From Cryptomeria japonica (Eukaryota > Streptophyta > Pinopsida > Cupressales > Cupressaceae): DNA of 64,000 bases. The DNA lies in the NCBI RefSeq assembly GCF_030272615.1, contig NC_081406.1, positions 231,622,396 to 231,686,395 on the forward strand, read 5' to 3'. The position numbers were made by a program, and so were the translations under genes. The notes under the pieces were generated by a model, which searched no databases, was not told the DNA's origin, and worked only from the letters and a program-made list of their open reading frames with translations. Each line of letters opens with the position of its first letter. The first letter of the stretch is position 1. Positions 23,190-35,471 of the stretch are shown here, piece by piece.

Positions 23190-24840
23190 TGTAGCGTCGT
23201 AAATTGTACGCACTTGCTAGGGTGGTACAATTTCACACCTAGTTTAGCACCCGCCTTAGTGCATTTTACATTTTGCATTGCATTTCTCTTTTAGCACTTA
23301 ATTAATCAAATTAATTAGGTCTAAGGTCCTATTTCACCATTCTCCACATCATAAAGTTGGGCCCTTTCGTTAAAGTGTGCCCTTTTCATTTTATTCCTCC
23401 AATACATCATTCAATAAAAAACCCTAATTAAGTCCTATTTTGAACTTGGGGGCTTGGTTTCGGGGGTCAAAACATCTCGAAATCACCTGTAACTTCGAGA
23501 TTCTCTCTAAAATCATCATATCCGACGGCCCTGAAAATTTGGTGAAAAGTTGTCGGGACCGTGGCGCCCGGAGTGCACATGGTCCCGGACATTTTTCTCG
23601 AAATTTTAGGAGCACAATCCAATCATAAAATAAAGCTTAACACCAAGAAATTGGCGGGAAATTCAATCTCTAGGTCGGCCAAAAGACGAAATTAAGACCT
23701 AGGGTTTCATACATAAAAGCTCTCTTTCTTCATTTGAAAGAATCCGATTTTTGTTTTCAGGAACCTCATATGCAGCGAAAGAGCAGATCTTTGAAGACTT
23801 CAACAACATTCAACATCCCTCTATCAAGCATTTATCAATTTCATTCATCCGTTTAGGGCTTGGAAGACATTGAAGAACAATAGGAGATTACCGACTAAAG
23901 ATTGGCTTGTACCCCTCCCTTGGGGGTTGGGTATGATTTCATGTTGTTTTCATGTCTTTGCATAAGCTTCAATACATCACTTATTCATGCTTTAGATCAC
24001 TTTGAATCTTGATTTAGAGCATTTACATTGTCATTTACAAGCAATTAGGGTTTACTTTCTAGGTTGCTCTAGTTTGCTTGCTCGCATTTTAGGATCTTGC
24101 ACACGCACAAGGTCTACACACACAATACATTTTACAATACAACTTGGCTATTCGTGGAGGTGGAAATCACTGAAGCGGGGGTTTGACTAAGGCAAAACCC
24201 CATATAGCCGCCCACACCCTTTTTAGATATAAGTGCAGGTTTCGGGACTCGAACGACGCCACAGGTTACAGATCCGGGAAAAGCAGGTCGAGACAGCACT
24301 CCACACCAAATTGCAGAGCAAAAGACCTGGACAGGGGCGTGGGGCACCCTAGTCCTGCCAGGATAGGGGCACTGGGCGCCCTGGTCCCTGGGACAGAGGC
24401 GTTGGGCGCCCTGGTCCTCCTGACAGACAGCATTTTCGACAGTTTCCAAAGTGCAAGATAGCAGTTTCAGGTGCAGTTTTCGGCACAGTATCAGGACAGT
24501 GGCACCCGCGCCCCCGTCCTGAACATTTTCAATCAGATTTTGACTTTGGGTACGCATCTGCATTCTTGTTTTATCCTTGTGTTTACAGCTGTTTAATCTC
24601 AGTTCTGCAATCTTGTTATTAGTTTATACATGCATTTTGGGATTAGGACTTGAACTTGCATCATTTTATCTTTCAATTACAACAAAGGAATAGAAATCCT
24701 AATAGGTAGCCCATGGCTCTCTCTTTCACAAAAAGAAGTAGCCAATTGTGTGATACCTCTAGGCTCTTTTGTATTCCGTAATATGTGTCAAAAGGTAGGA
24801 TTAGGGCATGTTAACCTAGTCTCGCTTTTTCCCCTACACA
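23190..24840 (+). repeat. LTR copy C of element 2 (complete 3' LTR)
   Basis: This 1651-bp sequence runs from TGTAGCGTCG to CCCTACACA and is followed by the target duplication CAAAT. It carries the same GC-rich tandem repeat (24329-24422) and TATA-like region as copies A and B. It differs from B by scattered substitutions and a small deletion near 24590. Confidence 0.88.
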
Positions 24841-24845
24841 CAAAT
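24841..24845. repeat. Target-site duplication of element 2 (right copy, CAAAT)
   Basis: CAAAT follows the terminal CACA of LTR C and matches 10419-10423. Confidence 0.85.
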
Positions 24846-26070
24846 AAATTATCCAATTTATTTTAATTAATTCATAAACCAAATTCACAATCAATTAAAT
24901 GAATAAATCCTATTTATCTAATTTAACCCCCTTTCCTCTTTTAAATAAATAAATAAAACATTTATTTAAATCATTAAACTCCCCTCCACTTGCATTCTCC
25001 TACAAATGCAAGTTGCAACCACAAATTGAAATAAATGAATTTTATTTTAATAAAAATTCTATTTTCCCTCACCCACCAAACCCACTTGCAATCCTAAATC
25101 CCCTTCTAGACTCTTCTAACCCCTTCCTAATTAGCCTAATCCATCCCCTAAATATTGTCACATTCCTAAGCAACTTGAAGTCACTTCTCAAAGACTCTAA
25201 AGTTTTTGAAAAACATTTAAGGCTTTATGTCTTCAAATGGTTAACCTCTAAAGTCTTCCAAACCATTAAAGGCTCTTACATAACCATTTATGGTTAAATC
25301 CACTTGCACCCATGGTTAGAGACTTTGACCCCTAACTCAACCTTCATCTTTACCCTTGCTTATTAATTAACCCTTGCACAAGAGTTTATCCATTGGATAA
25401 AAGCATTATTCTTTGGATAATGAATTTATCCACTCAACTCAACATTAACCTTACCTCTCAAGTTAACCCTCAAGTCATGTCAAGCATTTAATGCTTCTTC
25501 CCTCTCCTCTCAACCCATCTCATGTTGACACTTGCCACCTTGGGATTGGGTTGAAAGCCCTCACATGGATCATAAACCATTCAATCCTGACCCTTGTTGA
25601 GATTACTCAATCTCAACCATCCATTGCTCCATTTTACCTATAAATAGAGCTCATTTCTTCATAATCCAGATCCTAAAAACTTGCATGCATTTAACTTATA
25701 GAAAAATCTAGAGAGTATTTAGCATAATTCACTTTGGTCTAAAATTAATTTTAGTTAGTTACATAATATCTCATTTCTTAGCTTGTTCATGTTTGCACTT
25801 TCATGAGCATTTACTTCATACTCTTGAATCTCCATAAGACATCCAAAAATAGTGCAAAATGCTACTAAGAGCTACACTCATTTGGGAACTTGGAGATGAG
25901 AGGAACAAGGGAGAGCTAATGGCATAGGGAGCATCATAAGTGAAGTCTTAATGTTTATTGGTTTTTATCTCTCGTATGCTTATATGCTTAATCTTTCTTG
26001 ATAATGCTTTTTAATGGTTTAGTTCTATGTTTATTTGACTAACCCCCGAACTAACCATTTTATGGCATTA
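24846..26070 (+). mobile_element. 3' LTR of element 1, right part (end uncertain)
   Basis: AT-rich DNA of the same character as 10290-10423 resumes after the duplication. A strong TATA box TATAAATA (25639-25646) is followed by a pyrimidine-rich start region, as in an LTR U3/R boundary. In element 3 the LTR extends about 540 bp past its TATA box; by analogy this LTR ends near 26070-26180. The exact end cannot be set without the 5' LTR, which is outside the window. The open frame at 25013-25297 is not supported. Confidence 0.55.
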
Positions 26071-26372
26071 CACAATGGTAATACAATCATGGCAACCATA
26101 ACATCATCATATATCATAGAGCATAAAGTAGGGTTAGCACATAACTTGATCTCATCATAAGTAGATATAAATCTCCATAACACATAATGAGTGCTAACAA
26201 GTATCCAACATCTATCCAATCATCACAATAGTCTTGAAAGTATTATCATCCATATAAACCATAATGTATCATCTGTCTATAATGTCAAGTGTCATCTATA
26301 AGCATCTCAAATATAAATATATCCATAATCATCCATCGAAACATCATAAAAGACTCTAAGATAAGTCTATCA

Positions 26373-27645
26373 ATGCATAAAAGAAAAGATGAATCAAGGA
26401 GTGGCACTACAAGCAGTAATAAGTTTATTTCTAATGATGTTTTTGTTAAATCTCCAAAGTTTAGAGCCTTTTTGTTAGAATTCAAGACTAATGAAATCAA
26501 GGAAACAGAAAAGAATTTCAGCCCTAAGGTGTATCAACAATTGATTTGAGAATTGCAGAAGAGGGTTAAAGAGGAAATGGAAAATATGACTCCTGAGAAG
26601 GGAAGGGCATTGCTCCATGAGGTTGGAGTTATGATATTACCAGGGTGGGACATTAGTTCTGTCACTGCTTTTGATAATTTTAAGATGAACCAAAAAATGA
26701 ATGTGAGCTTGAGCATTGAAGCTGCAGATAGAATTTATACTATGTCTGGATATCATCTTAACAACCACACATTATCTACTTGGGCATTATACCCACCAGC
26801 CTGGAAACTAGTAGTGGTGGATGATCCATGATAGATTTATGGACAACTTGTTGTATATAGGTTGGAAGACATTAACCCTGGTGAAGTAGATAATTTAACA
26901 ATAAATCTTACTCAGTTCACAAAGGCTGACATTGACAAACTGATAAAAGAAAATGATGCCTACAAGCTTGAAAATGAACACCACAAACATGAGGTTGCTA
27001 AATTGAAAGATAAGGTTACTTATTTGCCTAGTTCTTCTCAGGAGGCAGTTGAGACAAGAAGTGTCTTTTTGGAAGATCAAGAATACCAAAGGTATTGGAG
27101 AACAAAGTAGAAAAGGCATAGAAAAGAGAAGGACAATTGGTTATAGAGTTGAAGACTACCAAATTTATATATCTTTTGCATTTGTGAAAGATAGGCTTAA
27201 TAAAATGGTTTCTCAAGTTGACATATTTTGGGATGTTTATGTAAACACATATAATACTCTGAAAGAACATTACTGATTGCAGGGAAGGCTAGCTTCAAAA
27301 AAGGAAAGGGTAGCTTCAAAAGATCTTGTTGATGGCAATACCTTAGCAATGATTGATGATTGGATTAAAAGACATGGGAGATATTGTCAAGATATAACTG
27401 AAGAGCTTGAGGAATATGATCAAATATAAAATTTCTCTTTCCCTTCATTCTTTGGTGAAAATGGTGAAATTATAGAGCAAGAGGAATGGAGGAACGAAAT
27501 ACATCAGATGTTACTCCATGCATTGAGTTTTATTAATAATGAACATAAGGTTATTGAGCACACAATTAGCCAGTTAGAAAAGATGTTCACATTGGAGTTT
27601 GAAATGAGAGATGCCAACACATCAATTATCATTTATGTTGCCTAG
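26373..27645 (+). pseudogene. Decayed coding frame of unknown family (about 420 codons)
   Basis: One frame runs from MHKRKDESRSG through SPKFRAFLLEF, GRALLHEVGVMILPGWD and a lysine/glutamate-rich probable coiled coil (about 26900-27010). After a frameshift near 27060 it continues through EDYQIYISFAFVKDRL, MIDDWIKRHGRYCQDI and a second helical region to TAG at 27643-27645. In-frame stops occur at 26547, 26829 and 26832, about 27274 and about 27427. Long coherent frames separated by single stops indicate a real former protein. I recognise no family. It lies just right of element 1, and I see no LTRs around it. Confidence 0.5.
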
Positions 27646-30357
27646 GAATATGTCGACCACATGTCTCATTTAAATTTGTTCTTGATCGAGTCGCCTTGAC
27701 CAAATTAATTGTTGCTATTTTTCAATAAAAATTGTTTTACTTTTTTGTTTGTCCGCTTTTCTTTTTTAAGGCTTGCCAGCGGTATTTCTAAATGACAATG
27801 AGGCCATAGACACATTTCAACCTACATTATAGTTATCCTTAGATAAGAACCTTGCTAGGCTGCCTAGGTCAAGGGTTTCCTATGGAGCTAAAACAGAAAT
27901 CATGTGCAGTTGAAAATGATTATGCAGTGAGAAAGTGCCCCATCCATTTCGTTGTTAGTTTGTTATTTCTTTGTTCTCCCAATTTGTTCCTCAATTTGTT
28001 TGAGATGTTCCACATGGATTTGAAGAGGGCACATCACCAAAAAAATTGTTCCTTTTTATTGTCTAAATGAAGTTTCTTACTTCGAAAGCTTGTTGATACT
28101 TTGTTACGATTTGGAGCATTTTGTAGTTTGAATTGGAATATTTAGTAAATCTGATATTGTTGTGAATATTAGTTTGAAACTTGTTTTGCATTCCCTATCC
28201 TGCAAAGGGAATACTAGGATCATTTTCAAGGGGTTCTGAGATGAAGAAAATTTTGTAAAGGGATGGTAGACTAGTTTGTTTTGAATAGAATAGAAATGAA
28301 TATTGAATTTTGAGTATTTCCTTGAATAATATCAATCATTTGAAATATTAATGAAAATCATTTTCATATTGTAGATCCTATTTGAGTGTTTCAATTTATA
28401 TGAGTCTGGTTATCATTGATAATTAAGTTTAGTTTTCATGATTTCATGGATGTGTGGTGGAATTACAAGTTCTCTCAAGTTTAGGGATTAAATTATGTGG
28501 TTGCATTGCTATAAATTGAAGGATTTAACTAGTGATTGATAAGAATAATATGGATTGGATATCAATGAGCATTTACTACAAGGCATGAATGCATAGATGG
28601 AATGGTTCATTGAATGTTTGAGTTCTTGTATTCAACTCCTATTACCCTTTGATTAGGCACCAGTCTTTGCATATTTTTTTTTCATGTTAAAAACCACTCA
28701 CAAATGAAATAATCTTTAAGTTCATGTTTGCAGGAATAGGAGTAGGATTAAATACAAAATTGTTCTTGATAATGCAAGAATTGTTAAAGTAATCATGGAT
28801 AGAGCCAATTCAAGATTCATTATGTTTTTCATGATAATAAATCATTGAGAACTATCTACTTCTAACATAGTATGTGATATTTAGTTATTTCAAATATTTA
28901 ATGTTGTGAAGGTTCACCCGCCTTGGTTTAGCAGAGCCTAAAGTGCAGAAGATTTTAACCTTTTGCTTAAACCTTGTTCATTGGCTACTAACCCAAAGTT
29001 CTTTGGATTAAGATTGGCTATATTATATGAAAGTTTGGAAAATCGGTTGGAAACACCAATAGAATGCATGAGGTTCAACTAAAAAGAGGTTTTCCCAACA
29101 TTCTGAAGTCCAAAATTTAATTTAAAAAAAAAATTCATACAATGACCCCATTTTTTGTGGTTTAGGGTTTCGATCAAAGACTTACTTTAAAGCATTAGTT
29201 GGACTGGTTTCTCAAAGTCTGAAATTTTGAAATATATTAATTTTCACATGTTGAATCCAGATCTCAAGACTTGACGCAATGATCAACTAATGTCCAATTT
29301 GGCAAAGGTTTTCTTAGAGCTCCGAAGTTCAAAATTCTAAAGCGGGTCATTCTAAAAGAAAAATTAAATAGGGATTCTAATGAATCATGACTACACTGTC
29401 TAAAGCTGACAAAGACTCTAGAGTCTAAAACTATGGAGTGAATATAGTTTCACACTTGGTCGATTTATCATGAATGTGAGTACGAATGGGTTTTTGTGTC
29501 TAATGGGTAATTGGTGAAAACTCTAAGATAGGGTTTCCCAACTATACAAAACTCGGGCACGAGCTCTAAAAGTGTGGGAAACACGAAATTCAAATGAGAG
29601 ATGCCCACAAACAAGTCTTAGGGTTCAATCCAAACAAGGATAGGGTAAAAGTTGATCAATTTGGAGGCCAAGTGTTGAATTCTTGCAAGGGAATCAACTT
29701 TATTACTACACTAGAACTTAATCTAACAAAGTAGGAACAAGAAAACACACAAGAAACAAAATAAAATAAATAAAATAGATAAGAAAACAAAACAATGAGA
29801 GAGGAAAAGAACCCCTACCTCAAACATGTGCAAAAGCAAGAAAATAGCACTTCAAATCCTTGAAATCATGAGAGAAAAGAAGCTCGAATCCACTTTACAA
29901 GATAGTTGTCACATATCACAAAAAGAAAATATGAGATGTAGAGCTCCTATGAATACATAGTGAACCATTATTTAAATGAACTCTTAGTCATTTAAATAGC
30001 ATGTGAAATGAGTGCATTAAATGAAGGTTTAAAAGGTTATAGAGTTTGAAACTCTGAAGTGCCACCAAAGACCAAAGTCTAGGATTCCAAGGTCTCGAGG
30101 TCTTTACATCCTTGGGACTCCAAAATTCTAAAGTCTAAAACTCTGAAGAAAGCACACAAGCAAGGAGGAAGCCAGGAGTCTGGAGTTCCAAAGGAAACCT
30201 CATGTACCTTAGAGTCTAGAACTCCAAAAGAAGGCAAACAAAACAAGAAAAACAAAACAAAACAAGGAAAAGGAGAAAACAAGAAAAGAGAGCAGCAAGA
30301 AAAAGGGGACCTGAGTTTTGTCAAACAAAGTTTAGGGGTACGTATGAAAGGCATAAC
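27646..30357. other. Noncoding stretch without recognised genes
   Basis: The DNA is AT-rich. Between about 29090 and 30250, short phrases such as AGTCTAAAACTCTGAAG and AGTCTAGAACTCCAAAAG recur with variation on both strands, a sign of an old repeat. The minus-strand frame at 30079-30354 crosses these repeats and is not supported. Confidence 0.5.
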
Positions 30358-31550
30358 TGTAATACCCTAAAAATGGTCATCCAAAACCATGGGCCCCTAA
30401 TCTCGACTAATGTGCTTAAATTCAATAAAATTCATCGAAGTCCTGAATCAAATAATCAATTTAAATCAATCATGAGAGCATGATTAATTAATTCCTAAGG
30501 TATAAAATGCAACATGGCAATTACAATTAATTAAATTCTCCTTTAATTAATTGATAAAATTCAAAATTCAAAATAGAAAATCTTTTTAAAATCAAATATC
30601 TCATTTATTTAATTAAATATCTTTTGCATATTTAATAAATAAATAAAAATTGCCATAAATCTTCAAAAAAGGAAACAAATCAAGAAAGAGGAATTAATTT
30701 GAAAAATAAATTAGAAATTATGAGCACAAATCTTCAAAAAAGGAAACAAATCAAGAAAGAGGAATTAATTTGAAAAATAAATTGGAAATTATGAACACAA
30801 AAATTCAAAAAAGGAAACAAATTGACTGAACTCAAGAAAAATGGAAAGAATCTGAGTTGCTAATTTGAACTCAATCTTATCTCTCCAAAATGGAATTAAA
30901 TTGTCCAATCAAATCATTTCACCTGGATTCTGCTTCCTTCGAATCGATCTCAACCGTTCATTTAAGATCAATCCTGACCTTTGGTCTCCCTCTTGATTTT
31001 CCTATAAATTCGGGCTCTCATTCTTCAATCAGGATCAGAGAATTTTACATCTTTATTATGCTAATATTGTGTTGCAGGTTATCGAGAAAATTTTGAAGAA
31101 TCTTTGCATAGTTAATTTGTCAATCAACTTAGTTTTCATTTAGCTTTCATTTAATCTTAGAATCATTTAGATTTCTAGTTCATTGGCTTAGATTCATTTC
31201 TCTTATCTAGATTCAATTTTTTGCATATAATCTAGCTTAGCTTCATTTAGAGCTTTGATCATTTAGCTTGATAATCTCATTTCGCTTAATCAATTAATAT
31301 TGCATTCAATCTTGCATTTAACTATTAATCTTGCATTCGCCTAGTTGCATGCATTTAAAAATCCTTTGTTTGAGTGTAGTCTAGTCACTAGATAACTTAG
31401 CAATCTGAGAGAAATCCACACTTGCACTTTCTAGGAGGAAATAAGACAACTTGCAATGGATTTCATTTTGTTGTTTTTGATTAACTAACTCATGTAAATA
31501 ATGGTTTATTGAAGTGTTTGTGCCTTTGTAGGTTCTCCAAATTTCACACA
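30358..31550 (+). repeat. 5' LTR of element 3
   Basis: It starts TGTAATACCCTAAAAATGG and ends TTTCACACA. TATAAATT is at 31003-31010. A 70-bp tandem repeat (units from about 30657 and 30727, with a partial third) contains TCTTCAAAAAAGGAAACAAA. It is collinear with 39449-40642, with a few percent of scattered differences. Confidence 0.88.
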
Positions 31551-31558
31551 AACATTTC

Positions 31559-31576
31559 TAGTGCCTACCATGGGGC
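31559..31576 (+). promoter_or_regulatory. Primer-binding site of element 3 (decayed tRNA-Lys type)
   Basis: TAGTGCCTACCATGGGGC lies eight bases after the LTR. It differs from the plant tRNA-Lys complement TGGCGCCCACCGTGGGGC at four sites, all C-to-T or G-to-A. Complementarity continues into the T-arm (CTCAAACCC). It is a PBS, not a tRNA gene. Confidence 0.7.
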
Positions 31577-31679
31577 TCAAACCCCCGACTATAATATTTC
31601 TAATGTTGCTTGAACAAATTTCATGTTTGGTTTTTATAACTAATAAACATGTGTTAAATTTGCAAATAAAAATATTTGT

Positions 31680-32055
31680 TTTTGCTTGTTCTTCTATGAC
31701 AGTCAAAAATGGTCTTTGCTTGGAGGACATAATGTTTTATTGAACCGTTGGATCTAAACCAATTTTTGATATATTTTTTAAAACAAATTTTTTTGTATTT
31801 TCCCCGAAGCGATTTTCCTAATGTTGTCTGAGTTGAAAGTTATGAATGACATAGTGCAGTACTATCATTTTACTTGTTCTTCTATGACAATCAAACATGG
31901 TCTTTGTTAGGAGGGTATAACTTTTTATTGAACCATTGGATCGAAACAAAGTTTTAATATGTTGTTTAAAACCAAGTTTTTTACATTTTCACTGGAGAGA
32001 TTTACCTAATTTGTATGGTTTGAAAGTTATGAATGACAGAGTGCAGTACTATCAA
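31680..32055 (+). repeat. Diverged tandem duplication in the element 3 leader
   Basis: There are two units of about 185 bp. Each begins near CTTGTTCTTCTATGACA and ends near AGTGCAGTACTATCA (unit 1 about 31682-31868, unit 2 about 31872-32056). Identity is clearly lower than between the LTRs, so the duplication is old. No coding potential is seen. Confidence 0.75.
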
Positions 32056-32056
32056 A

Positions 32057-33731
32057 ACTGTCATAACTAGGATAGTCATAAAGAATGGAAATTCTTGTTA
32101 GATTAGTTTAATTTACAGTTTGTATGCTAGAATTTTCTTTTGATGATCTTTTTATGTTATTTTAGAAACTAATTTTGGGCTTTTAATGTTTACAGGTTCT
32201 CTTGGCAAAGAATTCAATCATTAAACATACACTTGCCAAAGATTATAAACTCAAACTACTGATATCTTTGTGTTGTAGGTTGCCTCGGGAGATACAAACA
32301 AACATTCTACCTTCTTAATCTTTTTAGGAACACTTCAATTTCTATAAGGGAAAGAACTTTGTTTTACGTGTTTTTTGGGAAAAATCTAGAGTAGGAGAGT
32401 ATTCTCTTGTCCATTCGGACAATAAAAAATCTAGACCTTGAGGTTTTTTCTATTAGAGTTTGAGATCTGTTGATACCTTTTAGAGGGTCTACCTCCCGAG
32501 AAGCCCCTGAGGCTCGGTGAGAGGAAACAACCCAAGTGAGTCTGGCCAAAGCCAAGAATCCAACTCACTATAATAAAATGCTTCTGGGGTGAAAGTCTCA
32601 GGAGATGGAATAATCAGTGGCACTGCTTCATTTATGAGGAGTGTCTCATGTTGAGCATCTTGTAGGGTTTTGCGGTCTAAATCACGCTTGCGTGACTACA
32701 TGGTTTCAACATCCTACTAGGTTTTGTATCTAAATCACGCTTGTGTGATAGTCATGCGGTCCTTTCGAACGGAACCCTTACTACAAACTTTAGTTTAGAA
32801 GCTACTCAACTCACCTCCAAAAGGAGGATAATCTTTGTGCAAGGGGATAGCTAGTTTTCCCCCCAAGATTACTCGCCATATTGTTCCCCCATTAGCGTTT
32901 GGAGTAGGCTAATACGACATTGATAATCCATTGTGTGAGACTTAGCGACCGTATTCCGATTAGCTATTGGGTGTGTACCTAGGTTGCGAGAAAAGGTTTT
33001 CCTTCTCAGCCAACTTCCATAGGGTTAGCGTGTTGTGCTTGTTATCATTTTACACCTACTGTTTGTTGTGTTTTTCATCCCTCAAAATGATTGAAATAAA
33101 ACCTCAAGACAATCAGAAACGTGAAACTAAAACTGAAAGACAAACTGAAAACCAAGTCAGTGATCAAAACTCTGTCAAAACTCATCCTATGTCCATTCAT
33201 GAGTCGTACGAGTCATCATCATCCTTCATAGTTTGTCTTCTAAGAAGTACTAAACTGTCATCTGAGCATAGGCAGCAACTCATAAGAGTGTCTGCATTTG
33301 TCATCTGGAAACCCTTGGATTGTCGTCCGAACATTGAAAGTTTGTCGTACTAGTCACTGCTTAGAAGTCTGTCAAATTTGCTAAAAACAAGGCTTCTGAC
33401 AATCTTGTTTGATCAGTCTTGAAACGTAAACAGCAAGCATATTCCTGGTGTTCTAAACCTAAGCATAAAGACACCTTGGCACTGTACCTTTTGCAGTTGT
33501 GTTGCACGATTTTCTCGGTTACCTCTTATCTAGCTCAATCAACCTAATCCAATCAACCAATCTATTGTCCAAACTTCACTCTCGAGTATCACTTAGGCTA
33601 CTTAGCCTCGACTCAAAATAGGAGTCAGTGTATCTCACCTGCAAAAGTTTGAACATCAACCTCTGGCCTCAACGAACAACTAGATTTGATCTCACCTTGA
33701 TATCTGTAACACCTCTCGCTATCAACTGTAA
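32057..33731 (+). other. Long leader of element 3
   Basis: About 1.7 kb upstream of the gag relic. Phrases such as AAATCACGCTTGCGTGA are repeated (about 32680 and 32735). The frame at 32967-33353 has no recognisable domain and I do not support it. Long leaders are usual in Tat-group elements. Confidence 0.4.
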
Positions 33732-35366
33732 ATGGCTACTTTGGCTCAAATGATTCAAGATATCAAGAAAGAAATATATGACATGAAAATCCAACAAAAT
33801 AAATCAATGACTCCATTTGAAAAACAAATGCATGATATCAAGAGTGAGAAACTTCAAGGAATTCTAAAACGATTATATGATTTGACAATCAAAAACTAGC
33901 AAATAATTGACTATCAAAAGCCAAATCTCAAACAAGCTCACAAGACACCTTCACCAAGACATAAAGACATTTCCTCCAAATATCCTCTAGATAGACAGTT
34001 TACACCTTTGGGGAAATCTATTGAGTCGACTTTGAAAGAGATTCTTGAGCATAATCTTATCATATTCCTTAAAAAGACCACATGGGGATGTGAATTTTTC
34101 GAGTAAGTAACGTGCATATCATAGACAAAATGAACATAAGACTTTGAATTGCATGGAATTAAAACATAAGATTCAAGATCTCATTAATAATGGTGTCACT
34201 GAAATTGAATATCCTAATGACTTGCCTAAAGAAAAAGAAAGAACTACTTCTAAGCATGATCAAAATCATGAACCTATGTCTCGCAAGGCTCCATATGTGG
34301 CCTCCATCCCTTCCATGATGTCTTCATCTCCTAAAACTTCTCAGCAACAATCCATACCATCTCCTTCAAACAATGAAACTTCTCATGTTTACCTTCAAGA
34401 CCTATCTCTTATGGAAGTCCAAGTTAATGCCAATATTGATACAAGTTCATCTAAAGATTTAAAAATCCCAGATCCTATGCCATCATGCACTCCAATTCCA
34501 AACATACCCACTAAAGAGAGTCCCACTCAAAATCCTTCCCCATCATGCCAAAATATGGAGACCTTCCAAGAATCCCCTATGCCTATGCAAAATCTTATCC
34601 CTTCCTTAGAATTGGTTCCATGTCAAGAGGATAATTTGAAGAATGAAGAAGCAAGTCCTATCATAAATCAAGATCAAGACACCAAAACTCCTCAATCCCA
34701 TCTAATGATTGAAAAAAATCCTATTTCACTAGAATCCCATGATGATCCCCTTATACCTTTCCATTTCTTCCAACATGATCCCTTTCCATCTCAAGAGCAA
34801 AGCATCCTTCGAAATCCCATTCCTAATCCACTTCCTATGCAAGATCAAGATATACCTTCCATTCTTTTTGATGATTCCATTGAAAGTCAAGAGAATAGCA
34901 CCTTTAAAGAGGAATCCAGTGATCTTCCTCCTTGTCAAGATCAAAGTATCCCTTCACTTTTAGATCCTCCTTGTCAAGATAAAATAATCCCTTTAAATCC
35001 CCACAAGATTCCTTTGTCCCTCTGTCTCCATGTCTTAGTCCTCCATATACACTCCAAGATCTTATTTCTTTTGCTGATCTTATTATTCCTTCCATTGAAG
35101 AGCCTGTCATTGACCCTGATCCCACCCATGATCCTAGTCCCTCTCATGAATCTAGAGATAATATGTTGTTGAAAGATGTTAATGAACCCCCCACATGCAC
35201 AATCAGTTCCTCCACTTTGGTCCAGTCTGATTCACTTCGTGATCCTATCGTTCCTTACATTCCACCTCCATCTCATAATGGATTCGCACCTTCTTTCCAA
35301 AGCAAAGTGTATCCTACAAGTCAAAATATTTATAAAGGCAAAGGGGTAGATCTCCACAAGCAATAA
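33732..35366 (+). pseudogene. Truncated gag relic and Ser/Pro-rich frame of element 3
   Basis: An ATG at 33732 opens a short helical segment (MATLAQMIQDIKKEI) closed by TAG at 33897. The same frame continues with DRQFTPLGKSIESTLKEIL, which matches the Gag segment just before the zinc knuckle in element 1. After a stop and frameshift near 34100 come HRQNEHKTLNCMELKHKI and QDLINNGVTEIEY, a knuckle-like segment whose first cysteine is lost. The open frame to 35172 is then dominated by Pro, Ser, Gln and Asp, with repeated phrases such as PCQDQSIP. The main retrotrans_gag domain is missing. It no longer looks able to form particles. Confidence 0.6.
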
Positions 35367-35471
35367 CCCCTCCATATTAAAGAAAATGTTAAAGGTCATG
35401 GCCTCAGTGAAATTTCTCAAGATGTTGGTATCTCTCATAAATCCTACATTTCTCCAGTTAAATCCAAATAC

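Larger units (their letters stand above)
10424..24840 (+). mobile_element. Element 2: Tat-type Ty3/gypsy retrotransposon with three LTR copies
   Basis: This is a 14.4-kb insertion bounded by TG...CA LTRs and the duplication CAAAT. The order is: LTR A lacking its last part (10424-11973), a 209-bp piece of 3' internal DNA (11974-12182), complete LTR B (12183-13840), PBS candidate, pol (14010-19556), antisense PMD gene (20189-22608), 3' internal DNA, PPT, and complete LTR C (23190-24840). Matching outer duplications show that A and C are the original insertion ends. LTR B is therefore best explained by unequal LTR recombination followed by deletion of the first internal region. The Tat assignment rests on the DNG protease, the LLLGRPWIHSMQ segment, the second RNase H and the lack of a chromodomain. 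Confidence 0.88.

Noticed and set aside
30079-30354. Phe/Leu-rich minus-strand frame ending at the element 3 border
   Set aside because: It is built from short repeated phrases also seen on the other strand nearby.
31559-31590. Resemblance to the 3' half of a tRNA gene
   Set aside because: Only the acceptor and T-arm part is present, in inverse orientation and eight bases after an LTR. It is a primer-binding site.
32967-33353. 128-codon open frame in the element 3 leader
   Set aside because: Its composition looks like chance coding and it has no domain or link to Gag.
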